Of a stretch of 64,000 bases of DNA, positions 43,289 through 52,645 are shown in pieces (position 1 is the stretch's first letter; every line of letters starts with the position of its first letter). The notes beneath the pieces were generated by a model, which worked only from the letters and a program-made list of their open reading frames with translations, did no database searches and had not been told where the DNA came from. Source of the DNA: Synechococcus sp. PROS-9-1. Lineage in GTDB: Bacteria; Cyanobacteriota; Cyanobacteriia; PCC-6307; Cyanobiaceae. Location of the stretch: positions 744,001 to 808,000 of the forward strand of contig NZ_CP047961.1 of assembly GCF_014279775.1 (NCBI RefSeq). The letters run 5' to 3'. Made by a program: the position numbers and the translations under genes.

Positions 43289-43838
43289 GCAGCAAGAGGG
43301 CGCTCGTTCCATATCGTCGTTGATCCACCACCGTCCAGGGCGATGCTGCGGTCAATTTTTTATGGCGGGCGTGTTCACAGATCACTAATCCCTGGCTGGT
43401 GAGCCAGTTGCCCTCCAGCAATGCAAGCAAGGTGGGCTCATACAGCTCAGATCCATAGGGAGGATCGAAATAGGCGACATCGAACGCGGGTAGGGAGCTT
43501 GGACGGCCTGTTTGCAGCCAACTCACCAGATCACGACGGATCACTTCAACGGTTGGAGAAGGCGAACGGCCTCCAGCAATCAGCATCAGATTGTCTCGGC
43601 AGACGGAGGCTGTTTTGGGATCCTTTTCCACGGCCCAGACCCTGCTCACGCCGCGTTCGATGGCTTCGCATCCCATCACGCCGCTACCGCTGCAAAGGTC
43701 GAGCCAGGAGGCGTCCTGCAGCTCTGAGGCGAGCATGTTCATGACCGCTTCGCGCACACGGGCTGTGGTGGGCCTGGTGCTGGTCCCAACAGGACTGCGT
43801 AGGCGACGACCCCCGCTGAGACGTAGCAGGCCGCTCAC
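43221..43838 (-). CDS. rsmD: 16S rRNA (guanine-N2)-methyltransferase RsmD
   Basis: Methylates G966 of 16S rRNA during 30S assembly. The 205-residue protein starts with [20 protein letters not shown], followed by SAM-binding [20 protein letters not shown] and the catalytic-type motif [14 protein letters not shown]. Length is normal. The 3' end extends antisense across the petG coding region. It follows hisH by seven bases on the same strand. Confidence 0.94.
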   Translation of the reverse strand: MSGLLRLSGGRRLRSPVGTSTRPTTARVREAVMNMLASELQDASWLDLCSGSGVMGCEAIERGVSRVWAVEKDPKTASVCRDNLMLIAGGRSPSPTVEVIRRDLVSWLQTGRPSSLPAFDVAYFDPPYGSELYEPTLLALLEGNWLTSQGLVICEHARHKKLTAASPWTVVDQRRYGTSALLLLSPPEHYPGGTDSKRQQTTPSG

Positions 43839-43845
43839 GGCATCC

Positions 43846-44496
43846 TCACGGCATTAACGGCGCGCCCTGGTGCAGCCATTCCAGCCATCGCGACAGCAAA
43901 CGCTGCCCCGTGAGGGCGGATTTTTCAGGGTGAAATTGGCAGGCCCCCAGCCGATTGCGCCAAACCGCTGCCGTGGCATGCCCTGAACCGAATTCAACGC
44001 TTGCCGCTCGATCCTGCGCTTCGTGGGGCTCAGCGGCGAATGAATGCACGAAATACATCCATTCCGTGCTGGAAGGATCAGGAAGTAGGGGGGAAGGGCG
44101 ATCGATCTGCAGCCTGCCCCAGCCCATGTGTGGGATGCGCTCTCCCTGGCCCTTCGGAAGTGCTTTCACCCGTCCAGGGAGCAAGCCAAGTCCCTTGCGT
44201 TGGCCTTCTTCGCTGGACTCAAACAACAGCTGCAAACCCAGGCAAATCCCTAGGAGTGGACGATCGGCTTTGTTCCAAGCGAGTAATGCAGGGATCAGCC
44301 CTGTAGCTTCCAAGCGATCCATGGCTGGGTCAAAGGCTCCAACACCAGGAAGAATCAAGGCCTGGCAGCCTTCTAAATCGTCTGGATGTTGCACAGCCTT
44401 GAGGGAACTCCCCAAGCGCTTAAAGCAAGTTTGAACAGAAAAAAGATTCCCCATGCCGTAATCGATCAGTCCAATGGTCTGAACTGAACGAGACAT
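43846..44496 (-). CDS. hisH: Imidazole glycerol phosphate synthase, glutaminase subunit
   Basis: Glutamine amidotransferase half of the histidine-pathway enzyme; it supplies ammonia to HisF. From ATG at 44496 it has 216 residues: TIGLIDYGMGNLFSVQTCF, LILPGVGAFDPAMDRL, nucleophile Cys in LLGICLGLQLLFE, PHMGWGRL, and the His-Glu pair in CQFHPEKSALTG. The frame opens at a TTG (44511), but the ATG fits the family better. HisF is not adjacent. Between trxA and rsmD on the reverse strand. Confidence 0.94.
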   Translation of the reverse strand: MSRSVQTIGLIDYGMGNLFSVQTCFKRLGSSLKAVQHPDDLEGCQALILPGVGAFDPAMDRLEATGLIPALLAWNKADRPLLGICLGLQLLFESSEEGQRKGLGLLPGRVKALPKGQGERIPHMGWGRLQIDRPSPLLPDPSSTEWMYFVHSFAAEPHEAQDRAASVEFGSGHATAAVWRNRLGACQFHPEKSALTGQRLLSRWLEWLHQGAPLMP

Positions 44497-44537
44497 GGGG
44501 ATGAGTAGCAAGGCGAATAGCGAAGACCCGTTTGGAG

Positions 44538-44861
44538 TCAGAGATGCTTCGAAATCGTGCCGGAGAGGGTGGCTTTAGGAACGGCACCAACAACGGTGTC
44601 AACTTTTTGCCCACCTTTGAACACCATCAGAGTGGGGATGCTGCGGATCCCGTACTGGCTGGCGACGTTGGGGTTCTCGTCGGTGTTGAGCTTGAAGACT
44701 TTGATCTTGCCTTCGAATTCCTTGGAGATCTCGTCAACAATCGGAGCCACCATGCGACAGGGGCCACACCAGGGAGCCCAGAAGTCAACTAAGACAGGAA
44801 CGTCACTTTGAAGGACATCCTTTTCAAAGGATGCGTCGGTTACAGCGGTAGCGCTGGACAT
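44538..44861 (-). CDS. trxA: Thioredoxin
   Basis: 107-residue disulfide reductase of the cytoplasm with the active site [18 protein letters not shown] (C32 and C35). It also has the conserved cis-Pro region [13 protein letters not shown] near residue 75. The length is that of classical m-type thioredoxin. In photosynthetic cells it passes ferredoxin- or NADPH-derived electrons to Calvin-cycle and other targets; trxB is at the start of the window. The Yfr1 small RNA gene lies about 120 bases upstream on the same strand. Confidence 0.97.
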   Translation of the reverse strand: MSSATAVTDASFEKDVLQSDVPVLVDFWAPWCGPCRMVAPIVDEISKEFEGKIKVFKLNTDENPNVASQYGIRSIPTLMVFKGGQKVDTVVGAVPKATLSGTISKHL

Positions 44862-44984
44862 TCCATTTGTCGTCGTTATTCAAGTGAATTTAGCAACGAC
44901 TTCCGAAGATTTCTCGGATTCTTAGTGGGCTCTACAGAACTGTGACGGTTTCGAGTTCTGAGTTGAACGACGTTGGGCGAAGAC

Positions 44985-45044
44985 AAAAAGCCCGAACGCG
45001 TCGGGCCGGGGGGTGTGAGGAGTGTGTGGGCCGAAGCCCGCACG
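44985..45044 (-). ncRNA. yfr1: Yfr1 small regulatory RNA
   Basis: Cyanobacterial sRNA that binds target mRNAs through an unpaired conserved core. On the reverse strand, the ACTCCTCACAC core occupies 45023-45013. A 5' hairpin with a TTCG loop (GGGC-TTCG-GCCC) lies just before it. A strong 3' hairpin (TCGGGC at 45001-45006 pairs with GCCCGA at 44990-44995) is followed by TTTTT (44989-44985), which acts as terminator. The order hairpin - single-stranded core - terminator hairpin, and the place between guaB3 and trxA, match the known Yfr1 gene. The 5' end is estimated; it begins about 15 bases after the guaB3 stop, so its promoter is probably inside guaB3. Confidence 0.92.
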
Positions 45045-45059
45045 CCCTGAGATTAAGGC

Positions 45060-46223
45060 TTATTTGCCCATCCCTAGCTGCTGGGCTTTCTGATACACCT
45101 TTCCTTCTGTAAGCAGCGATGGCGCCACTACAACTTCAACCTGTTGCATCTCCTTGATGGTGCGTGCGCCGAGGGTTCCCATCGAGGTCTTCAGGCAACC
45201 AAGCAAGTTGTGGGTTCCATCGTCGAGTTTGGCTGGACCTCGCAGGATGCGTTCGAGGCTGCCGGTGCTGCCAACATTGATTCGAGTGCCACGCGGGAGC
45301 ACTGGGCTTGGGGTGGCCATTCCCCAGTGGAATCCACGGCCTGGTGCCTCTTCTGAGCGGGCAATGGGGGATCCAATCATCACGGCATCAGCACCACAGG
45401 CGATGCACTTGCAGATATCACCACCGGTGACGATTCCGCCATCAGCAACGATCGGGACGTAGCGACCGCTCTCTTTTTCGTAGTCAACACGTGCAGCGGC
45501 GCAATCGGCAACCGCGGTGGCTTGGGGAATGCCGACGCCCAGGACGCCACGGGAGGTGCAGGCAGCACCAGGACCAATACCCACCATCACGCCTGCAGCA
45601 CCAGCGCGCATCAGTTGGAGAGCCACCTCATAGGTGACGCAGTTGCCGATCACCACGGGAACACCCATGTCGCGGCAAAGCATTTCCAAATTGAGGGTCT
45701 CTTGTCCTTCAGGGCCGATGTGGTTTGTGGAGACCACGGTGGCTTGCACAAAAAACAGATCGGCTCCCGCCTCTGCAATCGCCTTGCCAAAGCGCAATGC
45801 CGCAACGGGGGTGCCGCTCACAGCTGCAATTCCGCCCTGGGATTTGATCGCTTCAATGCGCTTGCGAATCAGGCTTTCCTGAACCGGTTTGCTGTAGATC
45901 TCTTGCATCAACGGCACAAAGTCGTCCTTGCCGACGGCTGTGATGCGATCCAAAGCCTCGGTGGGATCCTCGTAGCGGGTCTGAATTCCTTCCAGATTTA
46001 AGACGCCAAGCGCTCCGAGTTGGGAGAGCCGCACCGCCATTTCTACGTCCACCACTCCGTCCATCGCACTGGCAATGATCGGGATTTCACGTTCGATTCC
46101 GCCCAGGGACCAGCTGGTGTTGGTGACCTCCGGATCAACCGTGCGACCCCCTGGCACCAGGGCGATCTCATCGATGCCATAGGCCCGGCGAACAACTTTG
46201 GAGCGTCCGAGCTGAATGTCCAC
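45060..46223 (-). CDS. guaB3: GuaB3 family IMP dehydrogenase-related protein
   Basis: Purine-nucleotide oxidoreductase of the GuaB3 family, related to IMP dehydrogenase and GMP reductase. The 387-residue (beta/alpha)8 protein starts [20 protein letters not shown]. It keeps the catalytic loop [20 protein letters not shown] with the Cys, the phosphate-binding [20 protein letters not shown] and [15 protein letters not shown]. It lacks the CBS pair of ordinary IMP dehydrogenase, as expected for this family. Whether it works as IMP dehydrogenase or GMP reductase cannot be settled from sequence. Yfr1 follows directly after its stop. Confidence 0.9.
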   Translation of the reverse strand: MDIQLGRSKVVRRAYGIDEIALVPGGRTVDPEVTNTSWSLGGIEREIPIIASAMDGVVDVEMAVRLSQLGALGVLNLEGIQTRYEDPTEALDRITAVGKDDFVPLMQEIYSKPVQESLIRKRIEAIKSQGGIAAVSGTPVAALRFGKAIAEAGADLFFVQATVVSTNHIGPEGQETLNLEMLCRDMGVPVVIGNCVTYEVALQLMRAGAAGVMVGIGPGAACTSRGVLGVGIPQATAVADCAAARVDYEKESGRYVPIVADGGIVTGGDICKCIACGADAVMIGSPIARSEEAPGRGFHWGMATPSPVLPRGTRINVGSTGSLERILRGPAKLDDGTHNLLGCLKTSMGTLGARTIKEMQQVEVVVAPSLLTEGKVYQKAQQLGMGK

Positions 46224-46283
46224 CGGGAGTCGTACTAAAGATCAGCACAAACTACCAACCTGTCATGCAGTCCGTGACAGTGA

Positions 46284-46943
46284 TCAGGGACGGACGGAGC
46301 CCCTGAAGGCGGACCAAATCCCGCCCACGTTTGCAATGAGAGCTTTTCGCTCTTCGCTACGAATCAGCCTCGTGGTTGAGAACCAGATCACCCACCCAAT
46401 GCCTACCAGTTCAAACAATCTTGGAGCGAGAGGGATGCTGCCAATCGCCGCCAGGATTCCGCTGTAAATCCTGATCAGCAGGGTCAAGCCAATCAGGCCA
46501 ACAACCAGAAACACTGGCCTGCGGGAACGTTGCCAGAGCTCAACAAGGTTGTTGTCATTCCACCACTGGCGCACTTTGGAGCTCAGGAGATCCCACTCCC
46601 CGCCATCGCTGGAGGTGTCTTCCGTACTAGCGGTGGCTGCTACTTGGATGCGCTCAGCGATCGCTTCAGAGGCTGCGGGCGTTGGAATGGATGCCACAGC
46701 AGGTTCCTTGGCAGTCTCTGGTTCCTGAGCAATCACAGGGACTGGCGCGATCGGGGCCACTGGACTGACGGGTTCTGGTGTCTGTGGCTCCGCTTGAATT
46801 GGTTCTGAAGGCTCTGGCGCAGCTGCTGAATCTGCTGCTGCAGGCTCAGGTGCTGGCGAACCTGATGCGATCGGATCGGTGCTGTTGATCTCCATCGATG
46901 GGGTGGAGTCAGAGGGCGACGGATTGATCGGATCGGTTTCCAT
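46284..46943 (-). CDS. CAAD-domain membrane protein
   Basis: Thylakoid-type membrane protein with the CAAD domain (also found appended to cyanobacterial aminoacyl-tRNA synthetases). From ATG at 46943 (METDPINPSPSDSTPS) it has 219 residues. The N-terminal ~110 residues are disordered and rich in Pro, Ala and Glu. The CAAD domain follows: an amphipathic segment (VELWQRSRRPVFLVVGLIGL), a second helix (IPLAPRLFELVGIGWVIWFS) and the conserved RLIRSEERKALIANVGG. The frame is open 69 codons further upstream, but that part crosses toward gyrA and is not protein-like. It diverges from gyrA across about 130 bases. Confidence 0.88.
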   Translation of the reverse strand: METDPINPSPSDSTPSMEINSTDPIASGSPAPEPAAADSAAAPEPSEPIQAEPQTPEPVSPVAPIAPVPVIAQEPETAKEPAVASIPTPAASEAIAERIQVAATASTEDTSSDGGEWDLLSSKVRQWWNDNNLVELWQRSRRPVFLVVGLIGLTLLIRIYSGILAAIGSIPLAPRLFELVGIGWVIWFSTTRLIRSEERKALIANVGGIWSAFRGSVRP

Positions 46944-47073
46944 GGCCTTGGTAGCACTGCGCGGATGCGCAACTTTAAGGGCGTTTTCTCGTGCCGTTTT
47001 GAAGACGCAGCAAACCCTGACGTATTTCAGCGTCCTTCCCGCGATAAGATGAGGGAAGGCAGTTAGGTCTTGT

Positions 47074-49695
47074 ATGGCGGATCCAGTGGGACCCGGCAAC
47101 GGCGGTCCCGGCGAATCCGACGAACGGATCATCCAGACAGATTTGCGCAAGGAAATGTCGCGCTCCTATCTGGAGTACGCGATGAGCGTGATCGTTGGGC
47201 GTGCGCTGCCCGACGCTCGAGATGGGCTCAAGCCTGTGCACCGGCGAATCTTGTACGCCATGTACGAGCTCGGGCTCACCAGTGATCGGCCCTACCGGAA
47301 GTGCGCCCGTGTGGTGGGCGAGGTGCTTGGTAAGTACCACCCTCACGGTGATACGGCGGTCTACGACGCCCTGGTGCGCATGGCCCAGGATTTCTCGATG
47401 TCCATGCCCCTGATTGATGGGCATGGCAATTTCGGCTCGGTCGACAACGACCCACCGGCCGCCATGCGTTACACCGAATCGCGGTTGCAGGCGCTCACCA
47501 CCGACAGCCTCCTTGAAGATATCGAGGCCGAAACGGTTGACTTCGCCGACAACTTTGATGGCTCGCAGCAAGAACCCACCGTTCTGCCATCACGGATCCC
47601 CCAGCTCCTCCTGAATGGATCAGCTGGGATTGCGGTGGGCATGGCCACCAATATTCCTCCGCACAACCTTGGAGAACTGATCACTGGTCTGCTGGCCTTA
47701 ATCAGCAACCCGGAGATCACAGAACAGGAGCTGATGACCCTGATCCCAGGGCCTGACTTCCCCACCGGCGGTCAAATCCTGGGTCGCAGCGGAATTCGTG
47801 AGACCTATCTCACCGGGCGCGGCTCGGTGACGATGCGAGGGGTTGCTGGGATCGAAACGATCGAGGCGACCGGTCGCCCGGATCGTGATGCGGTGATCAT
47901 CACGGCCCTGCCTTACCAGACCAATAAGGCGGCGATGATTGAACGCATCGCCGAGATGGTGAACGACAAGAAGCTGGAAGGCATTTCCGATATTCGCGAT
48001 GAAAGCGATCGCGATGGCATGCGCGTTGTGGTGGAGCTGCGCCGCGATGCTTATCCGCAGGTGGTGCTCAACAACCTCTACAAACTCACCCCGCTCCAGA
48101 GCAATTTCAGCGCCCACATGCTGGCGTTGGTGAACAGCGAGCCGATCCTGCTCACCTTGCGCAAGATGCTCGAGGTGTTCCTCGAGTTCAGAGTTGAGAC
48201 GATTGAACGGCGCACGCGCTATCTGCTGCGCAAGGCGGAAGAGCGCGATCACATCCTCTTGGGCTTGTTGCTGGCCCTGGATCAACTCGACCCGATCATT
48301 GCCCTGATTCGTGCTGCGCCCGATGCAGCAACAGCGCGCACCCAGTTGCAGGAGCGCCATGGTTTGTCTGCTGTGCAAGCAGACGCCATCTTGCAGATGC
48401 AGCTCCGGCGTCTCACGGCTTTAGAAGCGGACAAGATCCGCTTGGAGCACGAGGATCTTGTCACGAAGATCGCCGACTACAAGGACATCCTTGGCCGTAG
48501 GGAGCGGGTGTTCGGGATCATCGAAGACGAGCTGGGGCAGCTGCGCGATCGCCATGCCGTACCTCGCCGCACCGAGATTCTTGATCTTGCCGGTGGTCTG
48601 GAGGACATCGATCTGATCGCCAATGAGCGCTCCGTGGTGTTGCTCACCGAAACGGGGTATCTCAAGCGGATGCCGGTGAGTGAATTTGAAGCCACCAGCC
48701 GTGGCACGCGCGGCAAAGCCGGGACCCGCAGCCAAGGTGAAGAAGCGGTCAAGCTTTTCATTGGCTGCAACGACCACGACACCTTGCTGCTGTTCAGCGA
48801 TCGCGGTGTGTCGTATGCCGTTCCTGCGTACCGGGTGCCTCAGTGCAGCCGTACTGCCAAGGGCACACCGATTGTGCAGCTGTTGCCGATCCCTCGGGAA
48901 GAAGCGATTACCTCGCTGCTTGCAGTGTCGGAATTCAACGATGACACCGATCTGTTGATGCTCACCACGGGCGGATACATCAAACGCACGCGTCTTTCAG
49001 CCTTTAGCAACATCCGCTCCAACGGCTTGATTGCCATCGGCCTGGAAGAGGGTGATGCGCTCACTTGGGTGCGGCTTGCTGTACCGGGAGACAGCGTGCT
49101 GATTGGGTCACGGGCGGGAATGACGATCCACTTCCGGCTCAATGACAACGAGCTGCGCCCGTTGGGCCGTACGGCTCGAGGTGTGCGCTCGATGAATCTG
49201 CGCGCAGGCGACAGCTTGGTGAGCATGGATGTGTTGCCGGTGGAGTTGGCGGATCAAATCGCTGCCAGTAGCGAGGAGGGCGATGAAGGCAGTGATGAGG
49301 GCGACACTGCTGCGGTGGCGGAAGGCCCTTGGGTGCTGGTGGCCTCGGCCTCAGGACTTGGCAAACGGGTGCCGGTTACGCAGTTCCGTTTGCAGAAGCG
49401 GGCTGGCATGGGCCTGCGCGCGATCAAGTTCCGCACCGATGCCGATGAGCTTGTGGGCTTGCGGGTGTTGGGTGCGGGTGAAGAGCTGCTGCTGGTGAGT
49501 GAAAAAGGTGTGATTGTGCGCACCAGTGCTGATGCCATCCCGCAGCAATCCCGTGCTGCCACGGGTGTGCGCTTGCAGCGGCTCGATAAGGGTGACCGTT
49601 TAGCCGATGTGGTGCTGGTTCCACCTGAAGCTGAAATGGACGACGACAACGAAGGCAGTGCAGAGGAGTCGTCTGAACCATCAGCTGAGGGCTGA
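47074..49695 (+). CDS. gyrA: DNA gyrase/topoisomerase IV subunit A
   Basis: DNA-cutting subunit of a type IIA topoisomerase, 873 residues. The catalytic Tyr is Y133 in [12 protein letters not shown]. Upstream are [20 protein letters not shown] and [20 protein letters not shown] (winged helix and quinolone-region). A coiled-coil gate (about 370-480) follows and a C-terminal beta-pinwheel domain begins near residue 510 ([16 protein letters not shown]). The GyrA-box position reads [12 protein letters not shown], a departure from the usual QRRGGKG. The family is certain; gyrase is more likely than topoisomerase IV but the altered box leaves some doubt. The end has an acidic tail. Confidence 0.93.
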   Translation: MADPVGPGNGGPGESDERIIQTDLRKEMSRSYLEYAMSVIVGRALPDARDGLKPVHRRILYAMYELGLTSDRPYRKCARVVGEVLGKYHPHGDTAVYDALVRMAQDFSMSMPLIDGHGNFGSVDNDPPAAMRYTESRLQALTTDSLLEDIEAETVDFADNFDGSQQEPTVLPSRIPQLLLNGSAGIAVGMATNIPPHNLGELITGLLALISNPEITEQELMTLIPGPDFPTGGQILGRSGIRETYLTGRGSVTMRGVAGIETIEATGRPDRDAVIITALPYQTNKAAMIERIAEMVNDKKLEGISDIRDESDRDGMRVVVELRRDAYPQVVLNNLYKLTPLQSNFSAHMLALVNSEPILLTLRKMLEVFLEFRVETIERRTRYLLRKAEERDHILLGLLLALDQLDPIIALIRAAPDAATARTQLQERHGLSAVQADAILQMQLRRLTALEADKIRLEHEDLVTKIADYKDILGRRERVFGIIEDELGQLRDRHAVPRRTEILDLAGGLEDIDLIANERSVVLLTETGYLKRMPVSEFEATSRGTRGKAGTRSQGEEAVKLFIGCNDHDTLLLFSDRGVSYAVPAYRVPQCSRTAKGTPIVQLLPIPREEAITSLLAVSEFNDDTDLLMLTTGGYIKRTRLSAFSNIRSNGLIAIGLEEGDALTWVRLAVPGDSVLIGSRAGMTIHFRLNDNELRPLGRTARGVRSMNLRAGDSLVSMDVLPVELADQIAASSEEGDEGSDEGDTAAVAEGPWVLVASASGLGKRVPVTQFRLQKRAGMGLRAIKFRTDADELVGLRVLGAGEELLLVSEKGVIVRTSADAIPQQSRAATGVRLQRLDKGDRLADVVLVPPEAEMDDDNEGSAEESSEPSAEG

Positions 49696-49697
49696 CC

Positions 49698-50930
49698 TTG
49701 GCTGATTGCGCGGATGTGCTGGTGATGGGTGGCGGTCCTGCCGCCCTTTGCATCGCCTCCGAACTGCATCAACGCGGGGTGCGGGTTGAGGGAATTGCAC
49801 CGAATCGGGTGGATGCCCCTTGGCCGAACACCTATGGAATCTGGGCGAAGGAACTTGAGCTGTTGGGTCTTGAGGAATTGCTCGAGCACCGCTGGAGTCA
49901 CACGGTGAGTTTTTATGGCCCGGGTGGCTCTGATGCAGACGATCAACCCACGCAGCACGGGCTGGATTACGGGCTGTTTGATCGCCACAAGCTGCAGCAG
50001 TACTGGCTGGGCCATGGCCAGGGCATGACCTGGCATCAAGACAGCGTCGATCGCATCGAGCTGAAGGCTGATCGCACTAGGGTGGATTGCGCCTCGGGGA
50101 AGCGGCGCCTGGCCCGGGTGGTGATTGACGCTTCAGGTCACCGATCGCCGCACATCCGCCGGCCGGACCAAGGGCCTGTCGCTGGGCAAGCGGCCTATGG
50201 CGTGGTGGGTCGCTTTGAAAAAGCTCCGGTGGAGCCTGGCCAATTTGTGCTGATGGATTTTCGCTGCGATCACCTCAGCGAAGAGCAACGCCAGCAGCCC
50301 CCTACCTTTTTGTATGCGATGGATTTTGGTGATGGGGTGTATTTCCTGGAGGAAACATCGCTAGCCCTCGCACCGGCTTTTCCTGAAGCTGAGTTAAAGC
50401 AACGCCTAGAGAAACGCCTGGCTAATGCGGGGAACGCGATCACCGAGGTGATGGATGAGGAGCATTGCTTGTTCCCCATGAATTTGCCGTTGCCGGATTT
50501 CCATCAGCCGGTGTTGGCCTTTGGCGGCGCGGCGAGCATGGTGCATCCGGCTTCGGGCTACATGGTGGGAGCGCTGTTAAGACGCGGGCCAGGTTTGGCA
50601 GAAGCCTTGGCCGCGGCTTTAAAAGAGCAACCAGCAATGGGATCTGCAGCGCTGGCGCGCGTGGGTTGGCAGGCGCTGTGGCCGATGGAGTTGGTGCTAC
50701 GCCATCGCCTGTTTCAGTTTGGTTTAGGCCGTTTGATGCGCTTCGATGAACGGCTTTTGCGCCGCCATTTCACCAGCTTTTTTAAGCTGTCTCAAGAGGA
50801 TTGGAGTGGCTTCCTCACCAACACGTTGCCGTTGCCGCAACTGATGGCTGTGATGCTGCGCTTGTTTGCGATTTCACCTTGGGATGTGCGGCGCGGGTTG
50901 GTGCTTGGTGCACCTCGGAAGTCGTCGTGA
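49698..50930 (+). CDS. crtL: Lycopene cyclase (CrtL type)
   Basis: FAD-dependent enzyme that closes the rings of lycopene to give beta- (or epsilon-) carotene in the thylakoid membrane. The 410-residue protein has the dinucleotide motif VLVMGGGPAALCIASELHQR at the start. The plant/cyanobacterial segments follow: NTYGIWAKELELLGLEEL, VVIDASGHRSP, DGVYFLEETSLA, LPLPDFHQPVLAFGGAASMV with HPASGYMVGALLRR. The TTG at 49698 lies two bases after the gyrA stop. Beta- versus epsilon-ring specificity is not read from sequence here. Its precursor comes from GGPP synthase, also in the window. Confidence 0.92.
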   Translation: MADCADVLVMGGGPAALCIASELHQRGVRVEGIAPNRVDAPWPNTYGIWAKELELLGLEELLEHRWSHTVSFYGPGGSDADDQPTQHGLDYGLFDRHKLQQYWLGHGQGMTWHQDSVDRIELKADRTRVDCASGKRRLARVVIDASGHRSPHIRRPDQGPVAGQAAYGVVGRFEKAPVEPGQFVLMDFRCDHLSEEQRQQPPTFLYAMDFGDGVYFLEETSLALAPAFPEAELKQRLEKRLANAGNAITEVMDEEHCLFPMNLPLPDFHQPVLAFGGAASMVHPASGYMVGALLRRGPGLAEALAAALKEQPAMGSAALARVGWQALWPMELVLRHRLFQFGLGRLMRFDERLLRRHFTSFFKLSQEDWSGFLTNTLPLPQLMAVMLRLFAISPWDVRRGLVLGAPRKSS

Positions 50931-50939
50931 TCAATTTGG

Positions 50940-52514
50940 TCAGCTGTTGACAGCCACTTGTTTCCAATCAGCCGGTTGAATGAGCGGGAAGAGTGAATCT
51001 TCTGCTTCCACATCGTTCAGCCACGCTTCATTCATTCTGTCTCGGCCATCGATGCAGGCCATCAGCGTCCAAAAGCGTTCGAGGTGGCGTTCGATGCGTT
51101 CTTTGGCCAGTCCAGTGGTGGTGCCTGCGCGCAGGATGAAACTCCAGTCCGATGACTGAGACAGCAGCAATTCGCGGCCAGCTTGATGGAGCATGCGCAG
51201 GCCTTGTTCACTGCCAACCCCGCGGCTGCAGCGTTCTTTCATCGCTCTGCCGGCGCGGCTCCATTCCGGAATGATCCAGGCGTTGCTGTCGTTGAGCCAA
51301 TAATCATGAAAGCCCCCTTGCCCCCAGCTGGAGGGGGAGGGATCGCAGATTTGCAGATTGGGAGTTTTGCTGAGGACCCCGCGCAGGGTGGTGAACGTCA
51401 CCTGTTGCTCCGGTCCTTGCCGGAACAGCTCAGCTAAAAACGATGGGCCTTCATACCACCAGTGGCCAAACAGTTCGGCATCAAATGGCGCCACCAATAA
51501 GGGAGCCGTTTCCATGCGCTCTTCTAGGGCCTCGAGTTGGAGACGCCGGCCCTCGAGGTAATGCTTGGCATGCTCTTTGGTGCGTGCCTGCGCAAGTTCT
51601 GGTTCGTAGGGCTGCTTGGCATCCAGCGGAGCGCGTTGGTCGCTAACGCGATGCAACTTGAGGCCCAGCGGTCTTTGGGTGGGCAGTCCAAAGGCTTCGA
51701 TTTGCTCTTGAGGGAGATCCCAGCCCAGATCACGGTGGAATTCCCGGTAGGCAGGATCGCCGGGGTAGCCATCACGCGCGGACCAGACGGGCAGGGTGGC
51801 ATCGCTGTCGCGCCCGAAAAAGGCCACACCATTGCGGCTGCTAATCGGGGCATACACCCCATATCTGGGGCGTGGTTTGGCGTGGAGCAAGCCATGGCCA
51901 TCCAGTACCGCGTAGCGCAAACCGGCATCGCGCATCCATACATCAAGGCCTTCGTAATAGGCGCATTCCGGCAGCCAGATCCCCAGTGGTTGCTGGCCGA
52001 TCAGCCGGTGGTGTTCTCGAACAGCGGTGCGCAACTGGGCCCGAACCGCTTCCGGGTGTTCCCGCAGCAACGGCATGTAGCCGTGGGTGGCACCGCAGGT
52101 GAGCAGGTCGAGCACCCCTTGTTGTTGCAGGGCACTAAAGCGCCCGATTAGATCACCGTTGCTGTTGTGCCAGCTGAGCAGATAGCGCTCAAAGCAACTC
52201 TGTAGATGCAGGGCAGCGGCTTTGCGATCGCTGGGGGCTTGTTGCAGCAGCTGCAAGCGCGCTTGAACCCAGTTCGGGAAGCGTTCGTGGAGGGTGCTGT
52301 CTGCGAGCAGCGACAACAGGGTTGGTGAGATCCCCATCGTGAGCCGTGCTTTCTGATGTGGATCGCCCGCAGCTGCTTCCAGCATCTCCACTAAGGGGAG
52401 ATAGCACTCAATTAATGCTTGAAAAAACCAGTCTTCTTCCAGCGAATTCGCTTCGCTTGCCCGCACATAGGGAAGGTGTGCATGGAGAACAAGGGCTAGT
52501 GCTCCTTGGGCCAA
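50940..52514 (-). CDS. GH57 family glycoside hydrolase, branching-enzyme type
   Basis: Predicted 1,4-alpha-glucan branching enzyme or related alpha-glucan-acting enzyme of family GH57, 524 residues. The family N-terminus LALVLHAHLPYVRAS is followed by the catalytic nucleophile Glu in GIWLPECAYYEG and the acid Asp in LVAPFDAELFGHWWYEG. The C-terminal helical domain (residues ~420-520, RERIERHLERFWTLMACIDG-like) fits the branching subgroup with DUF1957. It acts on glycogen-like storage polymer. It diverges from leuA and converges with crtL. Confidence 0.88.
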   Translation of the reverse strand: MAQGALALVLHAHLPYVRASEANSLEEDWFFQALIECYLPLVEMLEAAAGDPHQKARLTMGISPTLLSLLADSTLHERFPNWVQARLQLLQQAPSDRKAAALHLQSCFERYLLSWHNSNGDLIGRFSALQQQGVLDLLTCGATHGYMPLLREHPEAVRAQLRTAVREHHRLIGQQPLGIWLPECAYYEGLDVWMRDAGLRYAVLDGHGLLHAKPRPRYGVYAPISSRNGVAFFGRDSDATLPVWSARDGYPGDPAYREFHRDLGWDLPQEQIEAFGLPTQRPLGLKLHRVSDQRAPLDAKQPYEPELAQARTKEHAKHYLEGRRLQLEALEERMETAPLLVAPFDAELFGHWWYEGPSFLAELFRQGPEQQVTFTTLRGVLSKTPNLQICDPSPSSWGQGGFHDYWLNDSNAWIIPEWSRAGRAMKERCSRGVGSEQGLRMLHQAGRELLLSQSSDWSFILRAGTTTGLAKERIERHLERFWTLMACIDGRDRMNEAWLNDVEAEDSLFPLIQPADWKQVAVNS

Positions 52515-52645
52515 CGCTCACCTACTTGATCACTGATGTGAATGTACCGGTATTTCTCCCTAAAGCCGCCTGCTCGTAACGCCTATCTCGCTTAGACTCG
52601 GCTAACTCATAGTCATTCCGACTAAAACCCTTCGAGGCTTTAGCC

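Noticed and set aside
46260-46280. CTGTCA/TGACAG hairpin after the CAAD gene, considered as a terminator
   Set aside because: Weak stem of six pairs with a nine-base loop and only scattered T after it.
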